Source: Methanoculleus frigidifontis (lineage in GTDB: Archaea; Halobacteriota; Methanomicrobia; Methanomicrobiales; Methanoculleaceae). From it: a stretch of 64,000 bases of DNA. A program made the translations under genes and the position numbers. Shown piece by piece: positions 26,118-35,518 of this stretch. Below the pieces are notes generated by a model. The model saw only the letters and a program-made list of their open reading frames with translations. It made no database searches and was not told the DNA's origin. Position 1 is the first letter of the stretch. Each line of letters starts with the position of its first letter. Location of the stretch: positions 1-64,000 of the forward strand of contig NZ_VCYH01000008.1 of the NCBI RefSeq assembly GCF_030464345.1, in the 5' to 3' direction.

Positions 26118-26617
26118 GTGCAATGCAGGAGATCTATATCGATAAGGTCATTGTGCACATGGGTGTCGGCGAGAGCGGCGAGCGCCTGGTGAACGCCGAG
26201 GAGATCGTCAAAGCGATCACCACGCAGAAACCGGTCCGCACCATCGCCAAGAAGACGCAGCCTGCGTTCGGTGTCAGAAAGGGTGCGCCCATCGGGTGCA
26301 AGGTGACGCTGCGGAGGAAGAACGCCGAGGCATTCGTCCAGACGGCTCTCGATATCATCGAGCGCCGCCTCGCGATGTCGCAGTTCGACCGGACCGGCAA
26401 CGTCTCGTTCGGTATCGAGGAGCACACCGACTTCCCGGGCATGAGCTACGATCCGACGATCGGCATCTACGGCATGGACGTCAACATCGTGCTCGAGCGG
26501 AAGGGTATCCGTGTCGCCCGGAGAGCGATCGAGCAGAGGAAACTCTCCGACCGGCAGAAGGTGAGCAAGGATGAAGCGATAGCCTTCATGCGCGAGCGCT
26601 ACCAGGTGGAGGTGTAA
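26114..26617 (+). CDS. rpl5p: 50S ribosomal protein L5 (uL5)
   Basis: 167 aa. The ATG at 26114 overlaps the rps4e stop; ATG 26123 is also possible. Conserved parts are [20 protein letters not shown] and [20 protein letters not shown]. It binds 5S rRNA in the central protuberance. Confidence 0.96.
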   Translation: MSAMQEIYIDKVIVHMGVGESGERLVNAEEIVKAITTQKPVRTIAKKTQPAFGVRKGAPIGCKVTLRRKNAEAFVQTALDIIERRLAMSQFDRTGNVSFGIEEHTDFPGMSYDPTIGIYGMDVNIVLERKGIRVARRAIEQRKLSDRQKVSKDEAIAFMRERYQVEV

Positions 26618-26621
26618 GGCG

Positions 26622-26792
26622 ATGGCAGAAAAGGCAACGACAGGCGGCGAAGTCAAAAAGTTCGGCCGCGGAGCAAACGAATGCCGCATCTGCGGGCGGA
26701 AACAGGGTCTGGTGCGCAGGTACAACATCTACTTCTGCCGCCAGTGCTTCCGTGAATGGGCTTCGAAGATGGGCTTTAAGAAGATGAACTGA
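26622..26792 (+). CDS. rps14p: 30S ribosomal protein S14, zinc-binding type (uS14)
   Basis: 56 aa, too short for common ORF cut-offs. It has two CxxC pairs, CRIC and CRQC, that bind zinc, then [14 protein letters not shown] at the C terminus, typical of archaeal S14. It lies between rpl5 and rps8, the conserved position, in the small-subunit head. Confidence 0.96.
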   Translation: MAEKATTGGEVKKFGRGANECRICGRKQGLVRRYNIYFCRQCFREWASKMGFKKMN

Positions 26793-26803
26793 GGGATACG
26801 ACA

Positions 26804-27196
26804 ATGGCACGATTAAACCCTATTGCCGATGCGATGTGCACCATCAAGAACGCCGGTGACGCCGGCAGGAGCGAAGTGTACGTCGAACCGGCAAGCAAAG
26901 TCCTGGGCGCAATGCTGCGCATCATGCAGGAGAAGAACTACATCGCCGGGTTCGAGTTCATCGATGATGGACGTGGCGGTCAGTTCCGTGTTCATCTTCG
27001 GGGCACCATCAATAAGTGCGGTGCGGTCACGCCGCGCTTTGCACTATCACTCGACGATATGGAATACTGGGAGTCGCAGTACCTTCCGGCAAAGAACTTC
27101 GGGATTCTCATCGTCTCCACGTCGCGCGGCGTTATGTCGCACGAGCAGGCCCGAGAGGAAGGCATCGGCGGTCAGCTGCTGGGATATGTCTACTAG
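26804..27196 (+). CDS. rps8p: 30S ribosomal protein S8 (uS8)
   Basis: 130 aa. It starts [17 protein letters not shown] and ends in the RNA-binding segment [37 protein letters not shown] precedes the start. It binds helix 21 of 16S rRNA and often autoregulates such operons. Confidence 0.96.
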   Translation: MARLNPIADAMCTIKNAGDAGRSEVYVEPASKVLGAMLRIMQEKNYIAGFEFIDDGRGGQFRVHLRGTINKCGAVTPRFALSLDDMEYWESQYLPAKNFGILIVSTSRGVMSHEQAREEGIGGQLLGYVY

Positions 27197-27211
27197 AGGA
27201 GGCAGGGAAAC

Positions 27212-27736
27212 ATGGGAATTACGAGAACAGTTGAGGTCCCCGACGGCGTGAACGTCACCCTGGAAGGGACGATGCTGAAGGTCTCCGGCCCGAAAGGCAC
27301 CCTCGAGCGCGACATGCGGTTCCCGCAGATCACCATCGGGATCGAGGACGGCGCGGTCGTCGTTGCAACGGACTCGAACAAGAAGAGAATCCTCGCGATG
27401 TCCGGCACGCTGGCGGCACACACCAGGAACATGATCAAAGGTGTGCAGGAAGGCTTTGAGTACCGCATGAAGGTGGTCTACAGCCACTTCCCGATTCAGA
27501 TGAAGCTGCAGGCAGGCCGCCTCGAGATCAACAACTTCCTCGGCGAAAAGCAGCCGCGGATCGCAAAGGTTGTTGAGGGCGTGACCGTCACGGTCGGCAA
27601 CGACGAGGTCACCGTCAGCGGCCTCGACAAGGAGAAGGTGGGTAACACCGCTGCGAATATCGAACACGCAACCAGGATCACCAAGCGGGACCCCCGCGTG
27701 TTCCAGGATGGTATCTATATTGTCGAGAAGGCGTGA
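27212..27736 (+). CDS. rpl6p: 50S ribosomal protein L6 (uL6)
   Basis: 174 aa with two tandem L6 domains, the second holding the conserved VEGVTVTVGNDEVTVSGLDK and TRITKRDPRVFQDGIY. A GGAGG box precedes the start. It lies near the factor-binding site of the large subunit. Confidence 0.96.
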   Translation: MGITRTVEVPDGVNVTLEGTMLKVSGPKGTLERDMRFPQITIGIEDGAVVVATDSNKKRILAMSGTLAAHTRNMIKGVQEGFEYRMKVVYSHFPIQMKLQAGRLEINNFLGEKQPRIAKVVEGVTVTVGNDEVTVSGLDKEKVGNTAANIEHATRITKRDPRVFQDGIYIVEKA

Positions 27737-28167
27737 TGGAGATGGAAGAGAGAAAGAGATTGATCCGTGTCCGTTCACAGCACAATAAACCGAGCTTCAA
27801 GAGACGCGGTCTTGCCCAGAAGAAGAAGCTCGAGGATACGTGGAGACGGCCACGCGGTCTGCATAACAAGCAGCGGAGGCAGTTCAAAGCCAAGGGAGCA
27901 CTGCCTCAACCGGGATATGGAAGTCCCGCTGCAGTACGCGGTCTTCACCCGAGCGGCTACGAGGAAGTCCGAGTCTTTACGCCTGCCGAGCTTGCAGGGC
28001 TGAATCCCGAGACGCAGGCCGTCATGATCGGCGGAACGGTCGGTGGGAGAAAGCGTGTGCTCATTCAGGAGCAGGCATTGTCGCTCGGACTGAAGGTGCT
28101 GAACGCGAAAGATCTGACGGCACCCGAAGCAGCTGAACCTGTCGAGGAGGTCGAGGAGAATGAGTGA
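27736..28167 (+). CDS. rpl32e: 50S ribosomal protein L32e (eL32)
   Basis: 143 aa from the ATG at 27736, which overlaps the rpl6 stop; ATG 27742 is an alternative. The core is FKRRGLAQKKKLEDTWRRPRG split over SQHNKPSFKR and HNKQRRQFKAKG. A short acidic tail (EEVEENE) ends it. An archaeal/eukaryal-specific protein. Confidence 0.94.
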   Translation: MEMEERKRLIRVRSQHNKPSFKRRGLAQKKKLEDTWRRPRGLHNKQRRQFKAKGALPQPGYGSPAAVRGLHPSGYEEVRVFTPAELAGLNPETQAVMIGGTVGGRKRVLIQEQALSLGLKVLNAKDLTAPEAAEPVEEVEENE

Positions 28168-28612
28168 CCTCGCCAACCAGAAGCGCGTCGCTGCGTCCCT
28201 CCTCAAGTGCGGTGTAAACCGCGTCTGGCTCGATCCCGAACGGGCGGCCGATATCGAGGCAGCCATCTCGCGTGACGACCTCCGCGGTCTCATCGAAGAC
28301 GGTGCCGTTCAGGCTCGCCGGGTGAAAGGAAACAGCCGCGGCAGAGCACGCGAGAATATGGCCAAGCGGGCATACGGACACCGCAAAGGGGCCGGCAGAC
28401 GGAAAGGCTCCGCCGGTGCGCGCAACCCGAGCAAGAGGGTCTGGATCCGGAAGATCCGTGCACAGCGCCGGACGCTCCGCGAGATGCGTGACGATGGAAC
28501 CATCGAGCGCTCACTGTATCGTCTGATGTATCGGCGTGCTGCAGGCGGTCAGTACCGCAGTGTTGCACACCTGAAAGCGCAGGTAGAACTCCTGGCAGGG
28601 AGGGTTAAATAA
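28160..28612 (+). CDS. rpl19e: 50S ribosomal protein L19e (eL19)
   Basis: 150 aa. It starts MSDLANQKRVAASLLKCGVN and continues with the long basic helix GHRKGAGRRKGSAGARNPSK. It overlaps rpl32e by 8 bases and abuts rpl18. It forms an inter-subunit bridge. Confidence 0.96.
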   Translation: MSDLANQKRVAASLLKCGVNRVWLDPERAADIEAAISRDDLRGLIEDGAVQARRVKGNSRGRARENMAKRAYGHRKGAGRRKGSAGARNPSKRVWIRKIRAQRRTLREMRDDGTIERSLYRLMYRRAAGGQYRSVAHLKAQVELLAGRVK

Positions 28613-29139
28613 TGGCAACCGGACCGAGATACTTTGTTCCCTTCCGCAGGAGAAAGGATGGGAAGACGGATTACTATAAACGGATGGGCCTGCTGGTCGC
28701 CGATGCGCCCCGCATGGTCGTCCGGAAGACGAACCGTCAGATCATCGTGCAGCTGGTCGTCCCCGAGATGATCGGTGACAAAACACTCGTCGCCGCGTAC
28801 TCGAGCGAACTCGCCAGGTACGGCTACGAGGGTTCGACCTCCAGCACGCCTGCTGCATACCTGACGGGTATGCTGTTTGCGGCAAAAGCACAGAATGCCG
28901 GGTACGAAAAGGCGATCCTTGACATCGGGCTGCACCGGGCGAAGCCGGGTGCGCGGGTGTTTGCCGCCCTGAAGGGCGCGGTCGATGCGGGTCTTCTCGT
29001 CCCCTACGGCGAGTCGATCCTCCCTGAAGAAGAGCGCCTCAAAGGAGCGCATATCGCAGAATATGCTCCCGAAAGAGCGGGCGACCTGGTTGAGAACGTA
29101 GAGAAAGTGGCAGATGCCATCAAGAAGGAGCTGGCGTGA
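28612..29139 (+). CDS. rpl18p: 50S ribosomal protein L18 (uL18)
   Basis: 175 aa, longer archaeal type. It begins [20 protein letters not shown] with [10 protein letters not shown], and has [20 protein letters not shown]. It binds 5S rRNA together with L5. It overlaps the rpl19e stop by one base. Confidence 0.96.
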   Translation: MATGPRYFVPFRRRKDGKTDYYKRMGLLVADAPRMVVRKTNRQIIVQLVVPEMIGDKTLVAAYSSELARYGYEGSTSSTPAAYLTGMLFAAKAQNAGYEKAILDIGLHRAKPGARVFAALKGAVDAGLLVPYGESILPEEERLKGAHIAEYAPERAGDLVENVEKVADAIKKELA

Positions 29140-29140
29140 T

Positions 29141-29758
29141 ATGGCGTACGAGCAAGAGGAATGGATTCCGCTCACCGGTCTTGGCCGGGCTGTTGCCGCA
29201 GGCGAGATTACGAGCATCGATGAGGTGCTTGCGAGCGGTCATCCGATAAAGGAGCCGCAGATCGTCGATGCGCTGCTGCCCGACCTTGAGGATGAGGTTC
29301 TCGATATCAACATGGTGCAGCGGATGACCGACTCGGGTCGCCGCGTAAAGTTCCGCGCCGTGGTGGCTGTCGGGAACCGCAACGGATACGTGGGTTTCGG
29401 CCAGGCAAAGGATGCCCAGGTCGGCAACGCGATCCAGAAAGCAATTGCAGATGCAAAAGTCAATGTCCTGAAGGTCAGGAGAGGCTGCGGAAGCTGGGAG
29501 TGCGGCTGCGACCTGGCTCACTCCATCCCGGTGGAAGTGACCGGCAAGGCAGGCAGCGTCAGGGTGACGCTCAAGCCCGCACCGCAGGGTCTTGGTCTTG
29601 TGACCGGGGACATCTCAAAGAAGGTCCTGCAGCTTGCGGGTATCAAGGATGTCTGGGCGTTCAACAAGGGGCAGACCAGAACGACCATCAACTTCGCCAA
29701 GGCGACCTTCGAGGCGCTGAAGCAGACGAATATGATTCGGGTTGGAGGTTCGGAATAA
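29141..29758 (+). CDS. rps5p: 30S ribosomal protein S5 (uS5)
   Basis: 205 aa. The ATG at 29141 is used; an earlier in-frame ATG overlaps rpl18. The double-stranded RNA-binding domain contains [20 protein letters not shown], followed by [20 protein letters not shown]. It supports decoding fidelity. The stop overlaps the rpl30 start. Confidence 0.96.
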   Translation: MAYEQEEWIPLTGLGRAVAAGEITSIDEVLASGHPIKEPQIVDALLPDLEDEVLDINMVQRMTDSGRRVKFRAVVAVGNRNGYVGFGQAKDAQVGNAIQKAIADAKVNVLKVRRGCGSWECGCDLAHSIPVEVTGKAGSVRVTLKPAPQGLGLVTGDISKKVLQLAGIKDVWAFNKGQTRTTINFAKATFEALKQTNMIRVGGSE

Positions 29759-30219
29759 TGTACGCGGTAGTTCAGGTACGCGGCGTCGTTAACACGAGGC
29801 GCGAGATCAAGGATACCCTGAAGATGCTCCGTCTGCACCATGTCAACCACTGCGTAATTGTTCCCGATACCCCGGCATACCTCGGTATGATCCGGAAGGT
29901 GAAGGACTTCGTCGCATACGGCGAGGTGGATGCCGAGACACTGGGTACGATCCTGCGCACCCGCGGGAGGCTGCTGGGCGATCAGAAGCTGACCGACGAG
30001 TATATCCGGGAAAAAACCCGTTTCGGCAGCATTGAGGAGTATGCAGAGGCTCTGGCGAGCGGCCAGGCCGATCTGAAAGAGGTTGAGGGAATGAAGCCGG
30101 TGCTGAGGATGCACCCACCTCGAAAGGGCTATAAAACAATCAAACGAACCTTTCAGCAGGGCGGAGCTCTCGGCTACTATGGTCAGGAGATCAACGATCT
30201 TCTCTATAAGATGAGGTGA
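29758..30219 (+). CDS. rpl30p: 50S ribosomal protein L30 (uL30)
   Basis: 153 aa, the extended archaeal form. It begins [20 protein letters not shown] and has [12 protein letters not shown] and [13 protein letters not shown]. It overlaps rps5 by one base; its last codons contain the GAGGTGA that serves rpl15. Confidence 0.95.
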   Translation: MYAVVQVRGVVNTRREIKDTLKMLRLHHVNHCVIVPDTPAYLGMIRKVKDFVAYGEVDAETLGTILRTRGRLLGDQKLTDEYIREKTRFGSIEEYAEALASGQADLKEVEGMKPVLRMHPPRKGYKTIKRTFQQGGALGYYGQEINDLLYKMR

Positions 30220-30224
30220 GTTTG

Positions 30225-30650
30225 GTGCCGGTAAACAAAACATCCAAATATCGCGGTTCGCGAACCTGTGGCGGCGGAACGCACAAAAACAGGCGCGGCG
30301 CCGGAAACAGAGGAGGACGAGGACGGGCGGGACACCGCGATCACCGCTTCTCGCACTTCCTCCTTGCTGGGAAGGTGCACAACGGGAAGCACGGATTCGT
30401 CTCCAAGACGGGCGTCTCCGTCAGCGTTCTCGACGTCGGAGAGATCGACCAGATGGTCGATGCTCTTCTGCAGAGCGGCCTTGCCTCACAGGAGGGTGAC
30501 CTGATCACCATCGACGCTGCCGATCTCGGCGTCGAGAAGGTTCTTGGTGGCGGGAAGGTCACCCGTAAAATGAACATTTCCGCCGAGGCGTTCTCCGAAC
30601 GTGCGAAGGCGAAGATTGAAGAGACAGGCGGTCAGGCGACCTCCGCCTGA
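30225..30650 (+). CDS. rpl15p: 50S ribosomal protein L15 (uL15)
   Basis: 141 aa. GTG at 30225 (MPVNKTSKYRG) stands five bases after GAGGTGA; TTG 30222 and GTG 30216 are in-frame alternatives. It has the Gly/Arg-rich extension HKNRRGAGNRGGRGRAGHRD followed by a globular domain. It lies directly before secY, as in most archaea and bacteria. Confidence 0.95.
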   Translation: MPVNKTSKYRGSRTCGGGTHKNRRGAGNRGGRGRAGHRDHRFSHFLLAGKVHNGKHGFVSKTGVSVSVLDVGEIDQMVDALLQSGLASQEGDLITIDAADLGVEKVLGGGKVTRKMNISAEAFSERAKAKIEETGGQATSA

Positions 30651-30673
30651 ATCGAATTTTTCCAGGTGAAACT

Positions 30674-32107
30674 ATGGCAAGTCTGCTGGATCGACTTGAA
30701 CCCTTGCTTGCAGCAATGCCTGCAGTCAGGGGCCCGGAGGGCCACGTCCACTTCAAGAATAAACTGCTCTGGACGCTGGGTATCCTGCTCCTGTACTTTG
30801 TTCTGACACAAATCACTGTCTTCGGGCTGTCTCCGCAGTCCCAGGACTTCTTTGAGCTGTACCGTGCCCTGCTTGCCGGTGCGAGCGGTTCGCTCCTGCA
30901 TCTTGGTATCGGGCCGATTGTCACTGCATCGATTGTGCTGCAGCTGCTCAAGGGTGCTGAAATCCTGCAGATTGATACCAGCGAAGCGCGCGGGCAGGTC
31001 CAGTATATGGGCCTGCAGAAGCTGCTCATCCTCGTCATGATCGTCGTCGAGGCTCTCCCGATGATCGTCGGCGGCTCCATGATACCGGACCCCACGGTCG
31101 CTGCAGCGCTCTTTGGCGGGAATACCGCGATCGTCGCGTTCCTGATCTTCCTCCAGATCTGCATCGGCGGCGTTCTGGTCATGTTCATGGACGAGGTGGT
31201 CACCAAGTGGGGTGTCGGTTCCGGTGTGGGGCTCTTCATCGTCGCCGGTGTTTCACAGGGTTTGGTGAACGGCTTTTTGAACTGGGAAGCCGTCAACGAT
31301 CCGTATCCGGTCGGGTTCTTCCCGCGGCTCTTCGCGGTGGTCTCCCAGGGAGCGGATTTCCTCACCAACTTCGGCCCGGAACTCCTGGCGCTCGTCACGA
31401 CGATTGCCATCTTCCTGATAATCGTCTATGTCGAGTCCACGCGTGTGGAGATCCCGCTTGCGCATACGGCGGTCCGCGGCGCCCGCGCCAGGTTCCCGGT
31501 GAAACTGATCTACGCCAGTGTTCTGCCGATGATTCTCGTGCGTGTGCTGCAGGCGAACATCCAGATGATCGGGATGTTCCTCTCCAACGTCGGGATCACC
31601 ATCTTCGGTGAGTTCCAGGGGCAGCAGCCGACGGGCGGCCTGATGTGGTATCTCGCCCCGATCAACAGCCCCCAGGACTGGATGTGGTGGCTCACCGACC
31701 TTGGGCACGCGCCATGGGAAATCCTGATACGTATGGGCATCGATATCACATTCATGGTGGTCGGGGGTGCCGTCTTCGCCCTCTTCTGGATTAAAACGGC
31801 CGGCCTTGATTCAAAGGACGTTGCCCGCCAGATCCAGATGAGCGGGATGCACATCCCCGGGTACCGCCGCAATGCGCAGGTGCTGGAGAAATACCTGGAT
31901 CGATACATCCCCCGGATCACCATCATCGGTGGCGCGTTCATCGGTATCCTGAGTGTGGTCGCAAACCTCTTCGGTGTGATCGGCGCAGTCGGGGGTACCG
32001 GGCTGCTGCTGGCAGTGAGTATCACCTACCGTCTCTATGAGGAGATTGCAAGCCAGCAGATCATGGAGATGTATCCGTTCATGCGGCAATTCTTCGGAAA
32101 GGAGTGA
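30674..32107 (+). CDS. secY: Preprotein translocase subunit SecY
   Basis: 477 aa membrane protein with about ten hydrophobic segments and an archaeal-type N terminus (LEPLLAAMPAVRGPEGHVHF). It forms the Sec61/SecYEG channel that exports proteins such as the secreted VWA and PEGA proteins of this window. AGGTGAA precedes the ATG at 30674. It is the first non-ribosomal gene of the array, 136 bases before adkA. Confidence 0.97.
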   Translation: MASLLDRLEPLLAAMPAVRGPEGHVHFKNKLLWTLGILLLYFVLTQITVFGLSPQSQDFFELYRALLAGASGSLLHLGIGPIVTASIVLQLLKGAEILQIDTSEARGQVQYMGLQKLLILVMIVVEALPMIVGGSMIPDPTVAAALFGGNTAIVAFLIFLQICIGGVLVMFMDEVVTKWGVGSGVGLFIVAGVSQGLVNGFLNWEAVNDPYPVGFFPRLFAVVSQGADFLTNFGPELLALVTTIAIFLIIVYVESTRVEIPLAHTAVRGARARFPVKLIYASVLPMILVRVLQANIQMIGMFLSNVGITIFGEFQGQQPTGGLMWYLAPINSPQDWMWWLTDLGHAPWEILIRMGIDITFMVVGGAVFALFWIKTAGLDSKDVARQIQMSGMHIPGYRRNAQVLEKYLDRYIPRITIIGGAFIGILSVVANLFGVIGAVGGTGLLLAVSITYRLYEEIASQQIMEMYPFMRQFFGKE

Positions 32108-32237
32108 GGCTGCAAGGAAGCGCTTCTTGCGGGAAGCGCACCCTGCAAGGTTCCTTCCTCTTCCGCAGGGAGCCCTGAATGCCGGGGTTCCCGATACGGG
32201 GCTGGCTGCGTTGAAGTCCGCCCAAAGTCAGGAGTGA

Positions 32238-32819
<582 letters not shown>

Positions 32820-32825
32820 CCTGGT

Positions 32826-33449
32826 ATGGTAGACCTGAAGAAGCATGGTCCAATCATCGCACTTGTCTTCACCCTTCTGGTGATGCTCTCCTACAGCGTG
32901 GAGTCTATCCGGGTCGGTGTGGGTACGGCGATGAACGCGGTGCTCGGGCCGCTGCTCGATGTCTATGGGGTGCCCTTCTTTGCGGTCATCCTGATCCTCT
33001 CCGGTATCACGGGTCTGTATTCGTCGCTCGTCCAGAAGTATACCATCGACTACGACCGGATGCAGGAGGTGCAGGCGAAGATGCGGGAGTTCCAGAAGGA
33101 GTTTCGCGAGGCGCAGCTCTCCGGCGATGAGAAGAAGATCAAGAAGCTGGAAGGAAAGCGCGACCGGATGATGAAGGACCAGATGGAGATGTCCCAGCAG
33201 CAGTTTCAGCCGATGGCGATCATTCTTGTGCTCTCGGTTCCGATCTTCTTCTGGCTTCTCCTGCGGCTGCCGCCGGTCGGGGTGACGGCGCTCGATCTCT
33301 CGAACGCTATCGTGCTCCCCTATATCGGCACGGTCGCCCTCTCGGCAAATGCGTTCTGGCTCGTGCCGGCGTGGATTCTCTGGTACATGATCTGTTCGCT
33401 GACGATCAGCCAGGTGATCCGAAAGGCGCTCAACATCGGGGGTCTCTGA
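32826..33449 (+). CDS. DUF106/EMC3-like membrane protein (Oxa1/YidC superfamily)
   Basis: 207 aa. A first membrane segment near residues 10-27 is followed by another at about 45-65, a long charged coiled-coil (YDRMQEVQAKMREFQKEFRE, about 74-125) and two more hydrophobic segments. This pattern matches archaeal DUF106 proteins, considered relatives of YidC/Oxa1, Get1 and EMC3 that help insert membrane proteins. Its place three genes after secY supports this. It shares one base with cmk. Confidence 0.85.
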   Translation: MVDLKKHGPIIALVFTLLVMLSYSVESIRVGVGTAMNAVLGPLLDVYGVPFFAVILILSGITGLYSSLVQKYTIDYDRMQEVQAKMREFQKEFREAQLSGDEKKIKKLEGKRDRMMKDQMEMSQQQFQPMAIILVLSVPIFFWLLLRLPPVGVTALDLSNAIVLPYIGTVALSANAFWLVPAWILWYMICSLTISQVIRKALNIGGL

Positions 33450-33976
33450 TGCGGATCACGGTCAGCGGCCCTCCGGGCAGCGGCACGACCTCGCTGGCGC
33501 GGTATCTCGCCGGAAAGTACGATCTTCGGTTCATCTCGGCGGGTGAGGTCTTCCGCCAGCTGGCGCAGGAGCACGAGATGGACCTTGCTGCGTTCGGCGA
33601 GTATGCGAAGAGCGACCCGTCCGTTGACCGGATGATCGATGAGCGGCAGAAGGAGATCGGAGAGGACTCGGAGAGCATCGTGGTGGAAGGCCGGCTTTCG
33701 GGATGGATGGTCGGGAACGCCGACCTGAAGATCTGGCTGAACGCCTCGCTCGAGTGCCGGGCACGACGGATCGCCGGCCGCGACGATCTTACTGAAGAGG
33801 CTGCCCGGGAGAGGACCCGGGAGCGCCAGCAGTGCGAGGCCGCACGCTATCAGGCCTACTATACGATTGACATCAATGACTGTTCGCCCTACGACCTCGT
33901 GCTCTCGTCGGAGACGTTCGGGGTCGAGGACCTCGCTGCTATCGTCGATACGGCGATAGCCTGCCTGAGGGAGTAA
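33449..33976 (+). CDS. cmk: Cytidylate kinase
   Basis: 175 aa. The ATG at 33449 overlaps the previous stop; an in-frame ATG at 33371 lies inside that gene. The P-loop SGPPGSGTTSLA at about residues 6-17 has Thr where GKT is usual, a known feature of archaeal Cmk. YDLRFISAGEVFRQLA and WLNASLECRARRIAGRD are typical. It phosphorylates CMP/dCMP. Last gene of the ribosomal array; a cbf5 gene often found next in archaea is missing. Confidence 0.93.
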   Translation: MRITVSGPPGSGTTSLARYLAGKYDLRFISAGEVFRQLAQEHEMDLAAFGEYAKSDPSVDRMIDERQKEIGEDSESIVVEGRLSGWMVGNADLKIWLNASLECRARRIAGRDDLTEEAARERTRERQQCEAARYQAYYTIDINDCSPYDLVLSSETFGVEDLAAIVDTAIACLRE

Positions 33977-33990
33977 TTTTTTCTTTTTTT
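33977..33990 (+). terminator. T-tract ending the ribosomal/secY array
   Basis: TTTTTTCTTTTTTT starts directly after the cmk stop codon, a strong archaeal-type terminator. No stem is needed in archaea and none is seen. Confidence 0.75.
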
Positions 33991-34100
33991 GGTCTTCCGT
34001 CAGGGTTGTCCTGGCCTGTACACTCCTGCAATTTCCGCTCCGGAAGTTCCTGATCGATATTCGGGCGGTTAAATGCTCCCTTTTCCTCTCCCCGCGCCCC

Positions 34101-34604
34101 TCACCCTCCCAGCTGCACCGAGACCGGGACGCCCCGGGCGATGATGTCGGTCACCGGCGATGTCGCGACCACCCTGTCGAGGAGCGCCTGCATCCCCCGC
34201 CGTCCGGCGTCGCACCGGAGATGCACCGTGACCCGCACCTGCTGGTACCCGGGAGGCGCTCCTTTCAGGCCGAAGAACCCCCGGACGTCAAGGTTTCCTT
34301 CGGTCTCGATCTCGATCGCATCGATCCGGATGCCCTCCAGCGCCGCCATATAGCTGATGCCGACCGTCAGGCAGGCGCCCAGGGCGGCCAGCACCTGCTC
34401 GACCGGGCTTGGGACCCGGTCTGTCCCGAAGAGCGCCGCCGATTCGTCGGCTTCGAGCGTGAAATTGCGGACCCTGCTGGTCGAACGTGCCCCGCCGTCC
34501 CAGACCGTCGTCGCCCGGAAGACAGACTGCGCCTGAGACGGGTCCTTCCTGACCTGCTCGCGTCCGGCCATCAGTGCGCCGGCATCTACGCCGTTGATCT
34601 CCAT
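34101..34604 (-). CDS. OsmC family protein
   Basis: 167 aa from the ATG at 34604, with GAGGGGTGA upstream. It shows the OsmC fold pattern: an N-terminal strand region (FRATTVWDGGARSTSRVRNF), the first cysteine in LAALGACLTVG and the second in VHLRCDAG. OsmC proteins reduce organic hydroperoxides using this cysteine pair, so a peroxide-defence role is likely. It stands alone, oriented against the flanking genes. Confidence 0.85.
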   Translation of the reverse strand: MEINGVDAGALMAGREQVRKDPSQAQSVFRATTVWDGGARSTSRVRNFTLEADESAALFGTDRVPSPVEQVLAALGACLTVGISYMAALEGIRIDAIEIETEGNLDVRGFFGLKGAPPGYQQVRVTVHLRCDAGRRGMQALLDRVVATSPVTDIIARGVPVSVQLGG

Positions 34605-34938
34605 TGTCACCCCTCGGAGATATGGACTGGTATGAGAGGGTAAGAAGATTGTGGCGGTGCTGCGTGTGTTCGGTTGCCGGGGTCCTCGATCCGGAAAAAC
34701 CGGTAAAAGTGGAGACGAACGGCAATCAGTTCGTCTTCAGGAACGGAGTGGGGCGCCTCCCGCACTCTTGGGCGTCGGAAGCGTCCGGGCCGTGGTGCGG
34801 GCGCCGTTGTCATGCCGGCTGCACTGGTGATACGGACCGGTGCACACCAGCATTTTTCCAAAAAAAAGCCCAAGGGGGACTGGCAACGGGAAAGAGATTT
34901 TTATACCATTAATGATTATCGTCCACATTGGTGATACC
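34605..34938. other. Spacer between OsmC and Mop-like genes
   Basis: No gene. Near its left side, GATCCGGAAAAACCGGTAAA (34689-34708) resembles GATCCGAAAACGCCGGTAAA at 37000-37019. Its right end carries the promoter of the Mop-like gene. Confidence 0.5.
34898..34906 (+). promoter_or_regulatory. TATA box of Mop-like gene
   Basis: TTTTTATAC lies about 35-40 bases before the ATG at 34939, in an AT-rich patch; initiation near 34930 would give a very short leader carrying GGTGAT. Confidence 0.6.
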
Positions 34939-35148
34939 ATGGAAGTGAGCTCGAGAAACCAGCTGAAAGGCATTATCAGGATGATCAAGAAAGGCCCCGT
35001 GAGCACCGAAGTGATAATTGCCCTCCCCGGCGGAACCGAAGTCGTCTCGGTCATCACGACCTATTCAGCCGAAAAGATGGACCTGCAGGAAGGATCGGAC
35101 GTCTATGCCGTGATCAAGGCCACCGAGGTCATGATCGGTAAGGACTGA
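34939..35148 (+). CDS. Molybdate-binding (Mop/TOBE domain) small protein
   Basis: 69 aa, a single Mop domain: SSRNQLKGIIRMIKKGPVST, VIIALPGGTEVVSVIT and GSDVYAVIKATEVMIG. Stand-alone molbindins of this size assemble into oligomers that store or buffer molybdate or tungstate. Methanogens need these metals for formylmethanofuran and formate dehydrogenases. GGTGAT precedes the ATG. It is separated from its neighbours by long spacers and so is probably monocistronic. Confidence 0.88.
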   Translation: MEVSSRNQLKGIIRMIKKGPVSTEVIIALPGGTEVVSVITTYSAEKMDLQEGSDVYAVIKATEVMIGKD

Positions 35149-35233
35149 ACGATTCAGTCCCGGGTACGCTTTTCGTCCGTGCCGGTGCATCCGGCACCCC
35201 TCTTGTGTCGTACCCGGGGCTGCGGGACAACCG

Positions 35234-35518
35234 TTAAAATCGCGTGCTCAGGAGGGCGTCGAGGTACTCCGATGCGACGGCGCTTTTTGCGGGATCGAAC
35301 CAGACCTCTATCGTCCGCTCGCCGATAAGGCAGTTGATCTCGACAATCCCGAATTTATGGATGATCTGGACCTCTCCCGCCCCGGTCTCCCTGTGATACA
35401 GGTCCTGGTTCCGGACGAAAGCGGCGACGTCCTCCTCGGTCACCGGACGCGGGAGGCGATATATCCTCCGCCGCCAGTGCGGGTAGGGGGGTACCGGGTC
35501 GGCAAATGGTGTGGACAA
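35234..35518 (-). CDS. Conserved-looking small protein of unknown function
   Basis: 94 aa if started at TTG 35518, eight bases after a GGAG box; the frame stays open upstream to an ATG at 35608, but the added part is less protein-like. The sequence is soluble and mixed in charge (RPVTEEDVAAFVRNQDLYHR, EINCLIGERTIEVWFDPAKS). I do not recognise a family. It is convergent with the Mop-like gene. Confidence 0.55.
   Translation of the reverse strand: MSTPFADPVPPYPHWRRRIYRLPRPVTEEDVAAFVRNQDLYHRETGAGEVQIIHKFGIVEINCLIGERTIEVWFDPAKSAVASEYLDALLSTRF

Noticed and set aside
25083-26123. 346-codon minus-strand ORF opposite rpl24 and rps4e
   Set aside because: Reverse-frame shadow of clearly identified ribosomal protein genes.
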